A program made the position numbers and the translations under genes. Of a DNA stretch of 64,000 bases, positions 61,788 through 64,000 are shown piece by piece. The stretch covers positions 62,001-126,000 of the forward strand of contig CAVRFM010000002.1 of assembly GCA_963720375.1 (NCBI GenBank). Direction: 5' to 3'. Positions within the stretch are counted from its first letter, which is position 1. Each line of letters starts with the position of its first letter. Under the pieces are notes generated by a model. The model was not told the origin of the DNA. It worked only from the letters and a program-made list of their open reading frames with translations, and made no database searches. Origin of the DNA: JAPLHP01 sp963720375. GTDB lineage: Bacteria > Chloroflexota > Dehalococcoidia > UBA2247 > RBG-13-53-26.

Positions 61788-61960
61788 CTAAGTCAGAGCT
61801 CTGAGGTATATCTTGCTTCGCACCCAGCGGACGAATTCTTCGCGTGAGTAGGTCCGCTCGACACGTTTGGCGATCCGTATGGCTATATCCTTTACTTCGT
61901 CTCCAGAAGCACGAAGCTCATAGCCTGTTCGCTGACCTTAACTACTATGGCTACACTCAT
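61788..61960 (-). pseudogene. Short frame-disrupted gene upstream of the 213-aa protein
   Basis: Reading down from ATG 61960, one frame gives MSVAIVVKVSEQ. A second frame, without its own start codon, continues SGDEVKDIAIRIAKRVERT and SREEFVRWVRSKIY, and ends at the TAG at 61788-61790. The second part looks like a genuine helical protein. A single-base shift between them would make a protein of about 57 aa in an operon with the 213-aa gene. The evidence is thin. It could be a toxin/antitoxin-sized partner or a relic. Confidence 0.35.
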
Positions 61961-62002
61961 ACTCGTCTCCGTTGCTGTATTTGGACTCAACAGTAGCTGT
62001 GC

Positions 62003-62011
62003 ATTATACCA
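62003..62011 (-). promoter_or_regulatory. Extended -10 promoter for the 213-aa gene region
   Basis: On the minus strand TGG immediately precedes TATAAT (TATAAT at 62003-62008). The -35 region TTACCT, 17 bases upstream of the -10 element, is weak. It would start transcription around 61996, ahead of both the short disrupted frame and the 213-aa gene. Nothing else is seen in 61961-62239. Confidence 0.5.
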
Positions 62012-62239
62012 ACATTATGGGCAAAAGGTAAGTCTGAATTGGATATGTGCCACTCCATGAGTTCGGCTCGTTCCGCGTACACGTCGCTAACATGTATTGA
62101 ATTCAACGCGGCAACTCACCTATGGCTATACGACCTCGAAAAGAATACCACACCGTCTAGTACTCATTGGGCTCAATAGCGCCCTTCAGACGCGGGGCTT
62201 AGGCGAGTGGAGGCTGTGGAATACCTGTGTAGTTGACCT

Positions 62240-63175
62240 CTAGTCCAGGTGGCGGAGTCCTGATGCCGCTAGCCGCAACCCACTTGCACTTCCCCTAATT
62301 CCAAGCCAGCACAGAACGAAGGCTGCGAGCGCCAGACCGCCATATACCACGAGAAGTACGACGGCAAACAGTGCCATCAGCGCCCAAGCCTCGAGTAAGG
62401 GTTTGACATCGTGCACCATGATCCAAGAACCAACCAGCGCTCCTCCAATGAGAAGCGCCCAAGAGACAACGAGAAGCCACCACCTGCCTCTGAACAGGCG
62501 ATTCCGCCAGGATTTGTCAACCGCAATCATTAATGGCGACATCGCCAATACGGCCAGCATGAAGACTCTAAATGTCGGATTCGCATACAAGTGATAGTCG
62601 AAGATGAGCCACAGCACGGCGGCTAGGGCGGCTACAATTGCTGTGCCCATCCATAGATGGAAGATTCGGCGAACTTTCGGGTTCTTCATTTTCCATACGA
62701 GTACAGTCATGGCAACAGCAGACCCATTCGCCAAGAGCCAGGTGACAAATGTCCGGTGGTTGTGAGAGCTGAAGACAGAGTAGTTCATGAACCCGAAACT
62801 GACTACCCCCGCTACCATAGCATCCGGCACCCTATAGTGGCGCAGTTTGTCACTCCACACGGCAGTCTTAGCAGCAAGCCAAGCGGGGACGAAAGGCGCG
62901 CACCTGCCTATGTCATCTGGCAACCCCCTCACTAACCTAAGGAAGATCTTGACTGCGATCACTTTGTTGGAATCCCCGCCAAGGCGATGTTCAGTGATTT
63001 CGTCGCGCAGATCGGCCTGCATTTCCTCACGGTGAGCCCTTCCCTCTTCCGATCCAATTGCCACGTATAGCCAATTTCTGATTGCCACAAAGTGCAGCAC
63101 GACAGGCAAGGCCCAGGCTTCCACCGTTGTGCCTATCAGTATGCTCAGGCCGATCGACACCAAATAGGCTATCAT
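62240..63175 (-). CDS. Multi-pass membrane protein coupled to a PadR regulator, 311 aa
   Basis: Start ATG 63175 (MIAYLVSIGLSILIGTTV) overlaps the stop of the PadR gene as ATGA; an earlier ATG at 63199 would overlap it further. An N-terminal helix and a soluble segment with AHREEMQADLRDEITEHRLGG resemble the prefix domain that often accompanies PadR-linked permeases. About seven further hydrophobic helices follow (for example LLVVSWALLIGGALVGSWIM). There is no FtsX-like permease or ATPase domain. The likely role is a membrane transporter or sensor under PadR control. Function is not established. Confidence 0.78.
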   Translation of the reverse strand: MIAYLVSIGLSILIGTTVEAWALPVVLHFVAIRNWLYVAIGSEEGRAHREEMQADLRDEITEHRLGGDSNKVIAVKIFLRLVRGLPDDIGRCAPFVPAWLAAKTAVWSDKLRHYRVPDAMVAGVVSFGFMNYSVFSSHNHRTFVTWLLANGSAVAMTVLVWKMKNPKVRRIFHLWMGTAIVAALAAVLWLIFDYHLYANPTFRVFMLAVLAMSPLMIAVDKSWRNRLFRGRWWLLVVSWALLIGGALVGSWIMVHDVKPLLEAWALMALFAVVLLVVYGGLALAAFVLCWLGIRGSASGLRLAASGLRHLD

Positions 63176-63525
63176 ACCCCTGCCACTCCAAGACCCCAAA
63201 CCTTGCCCCTCTCTTGCACACCCGCAGGATACGACGGTGCCGTAGCATGTGCACCGACAAGCCGGTAGTACCTGCGTCGCGGCCGATTCTCATCCGTGGC
63301 CGATAGTTCCTCCCACCTGCTTTGCAGCAATCCCTGCTGTTGAAGTCGCGCCAGCGCTCGGTACAGCGTCCCATACCCTATCAGGCGCCGTGCCCCCTCC
63401 TGGTCCCTTAGTTGCTTGGCGATCTGAAAACCATGGAACTCGGGGAGGCCTTGCTCTTGGAGCCGCGACGCCACCTCCAAAATAGAGCGTTCAATGGGCG
63501 TAAGAGCGCCCGGTTTTCTACGCAT
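63172..63525 (-). CDS. PadR-family transcriptional regulator, 117 aa
   Basis: This is a winged-helix repressor starting MRRKPGALTPIERSILEVA, then GFQIAKQL, IGYGTLYRALARLQQQGLL and the wing SATDENRPRRRYYRLV, the classic PadR N-terminal domain (YGTLYRAL-x-RL-x-x-x-GLL). The C-terminal dimerisation helix is short. I chose ATG 63525 because PadR similarity begins here and a promoter and palindromic operator lie just upstream. Upstream in-frame starts would read through the promoter. The membrane protein gene overlaps its stop, so PadR most likely represses both. Confidence 0.88.
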   Translation of the reverse strand: MRRKPGALTPIERSILEVASRLQEQGLPEFHGFQIAKQLRDQEGARRLIGYGTLYRALARLQQQGLLQSRWEELSATDENRPRRRYYRLVGAHATAPSYPAGVQERGKVWGLGVAGV

Positions 63526-63531
63526 GTAACA

Positions 63532-63561
63532 ATTATGTGCACATATTCTCCTTTTTGTCAA
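63532..63561 (-). promoter_or_regulatory. padR promoter with a palindromic operator
   Basis: On the minus strand TTGACA (63556-63561) and CATAAT (63532-63537) are 18 bases apart. The palindrome TATGTGCACATA (63534-63545) overlaps the -10 element; ATGT/ACAT half-sites are typical for PadR operators, which suggests autoregulation. The -10 lies only six bases before the ATG at 63525, so the transcript may be leaderless. Confidence 0.65.
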
Positions 63562-63847
63562 GTCCGTACCACCTGAATTCACACTCCGCCCGATTGTGGC
63601 GCACGAACCACGGAAGCCCACCATTGGTGGCGCTCTCTCAGACTGTCTGGATGGAAACGGGTGGGGAAACCTGAGGCGGCGACACAGGCGAGCCGCAGTA
63701 AGCCTGCACTAGCCTGCAGGCCCGTTCGGACGGTAGGGTTCCGCGCATCGTGCTTAATACGACGACTGTGCTGGCCTGTAACTCGGCCGGAAGATAATTG
63801 CCCTGGGAAATTGGAGCCTAATGGCCAAGACGGCTTTGTGATGGTAG

Positions 63848-63898
63848 AATCAGGGTGTCGAAAGATCCCGAGGTGGGGCCAAAAGCGACACCCTGATT
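63848..63898. repeat. 13-bp perfect inverted repeat near the window end
   Basis: AATCAGGGTGTCG (63848-63860) is the exact complement of CGACACCCTGATT (63886-63898), with a 25-base spacer. No gene is adjacent and no U-tract follows, so it does not look like a terminator. It could be the end of a small mobile element or a structured RNA. The rest of 63562-64000, apart from the tRNA fragment, shows no gene. Confidence 0.5.
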
Positions 63899-63936
63899 GC
63901 CTCCAAAAATGCACCTCCAGGGTGGACTTTCAAATA

Positions 63937-63981
63937 TGGTGAGCCGCGGGGGATTCGGCCCCCCGACGCCCTGATTAAAAG
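63937..63981 (-). tRNA. tRNA-Lys(UUU) 3' half only (probable attachment-site scar)
   Basis: Read on the minus strand, these 45 bases match tRNA positions 32-76 exactly in layout. The anticodon loop is CTTTTAA, followed by the 3' anticodon-stem strand TCAGG, a 5-base variable loop, and a T arm with GGGGG/CCCCC and a loop GCCGAAT. Then come acceptor strand GCGGCTC, discriminator A and encoded CCA. The T loop differs from TTCGAAT at two positions. The bases that should form the 5' anticodon stem (TGTAT) do not pair with TCAGG, and no D arm follows. It is therefore a 3' half, not an intact gene, as left by tRNA-targeting integrases. Confidence 0.72.
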
Positions 63982-64000
63982 ATACAAGCGTATGGTGACG

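Noticed and set aside
63579..63914. Minus-strand frame of 111 codons at the right end
   Set aside because: No ribosome site or domain; it overlaps the inverted repeat and has atypical composition.
63937..64000. Complete tRNA-Lys gene running off the window
   Set aside because: The bases next to the anticodon loop cannot form the 5' anticodon-stem strand and show no D-arm sequence, so only a 3' half is present.

Overview
This window looks like chromosomal DNA of an anaerobic bacterium, most likely a non-dehalogenating member of the Chloroflexota (Dehalococcoidia or a close relative). The placement is an inference from gene content: a large set of acyl-CoA dehydrogenases, a thiolase next to an HMG-CoA-synthase/OB-fold fusion, an archaeal-type CO dehydrogenase/acetyl-CoA synthase encoded beside a bacterial-type methyltetrahydrofolate methyltransferase, and ADP-forming acyl-CoA synthetase alpha subunits. 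No rRNA gene or complete tRNA gene was found to fix the taxonomy.

Layout. Positions 1-10600 (minus strand) are an acyl-CoA degradation region. Seven acyl-CoA dehydrogenase genes alternate between a long and a short subfamily, and upstream lie a thiolase and an HMG-CoA-synthase-like/OB-fold protein. A KstD-like flavoprotein at 13.3-14.9 kb fits degradation of a ring-containing or steroid-like substrate, but no substrate can be named from sequence. Positions 11-21.7 kb hold housekeeping and small genes: a zinc-ribbon protein, a small Cys-containing protein, a receiver protein, DNA polymerase I, a metallo-beta-lactamase-fold hydrolase, glycyl-tRNA synthetase, HicA/HicB and a histone-deacetylase-fold hydrolase. 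Positions 22-26.8 kb encode a giant MEDS/nine-PAS histidine kinase broken by two frameshifts. Positions 27-37 kb are accessory: a DUF5343-like gene pair, an isochorismatase-like hydrolase, a DEAD-box helicase with a structured leader, a repeat-rich surface protein with six frameshifts, and an SPFH/flotillin-like protein. Positions 37-41.7 kb hold two small membrane proteins, an SbcD-like nuclease, fmt and an SDR with a C-terminal zinc-ribbon-like segment.

Positions 41.8-60.9 kb form one long plus-strand cluster that is the metabolic centre of the window. It holds acsE, cdhD, cdhA, cdhB, cdhC, cdhE and cooC, with two NuoE/NuoF-type NADH-oxidoreductase modules and a HoxU-like protein interleaved, followed by three tandem ADP-forming acyl-CoA synthetase alpha-like genes. 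Together they could interconvert CO2/CO, methyl-THF and acetyl-CoA, exchange electrons with NAD(H), and possibly conserve acetyl-CoA energy as ATP. The ATP-grasp beta subunit needed for the last step is not in the window.

Positions 61-64 kb look accessory: an unknown protein, a PadR regulator overlapping a membrane protein, and at the extreme right a 45-nt tRNA-Lys 3' half that looks like an attachment-site scar marking an integrated-element boundary.

At least five genes carry single-base frameshifts in otherwise intact reading frames, including the CODH catalytic subunit. Uncorrected sequencing error should be considered before calling them pseudogenes. The most unusual non-coding signal is a nearly perfect complement of the 16S rRNA 3' end, shared by the leaders of the zinc-ribbon gene and the DEAD-box helicase gene.
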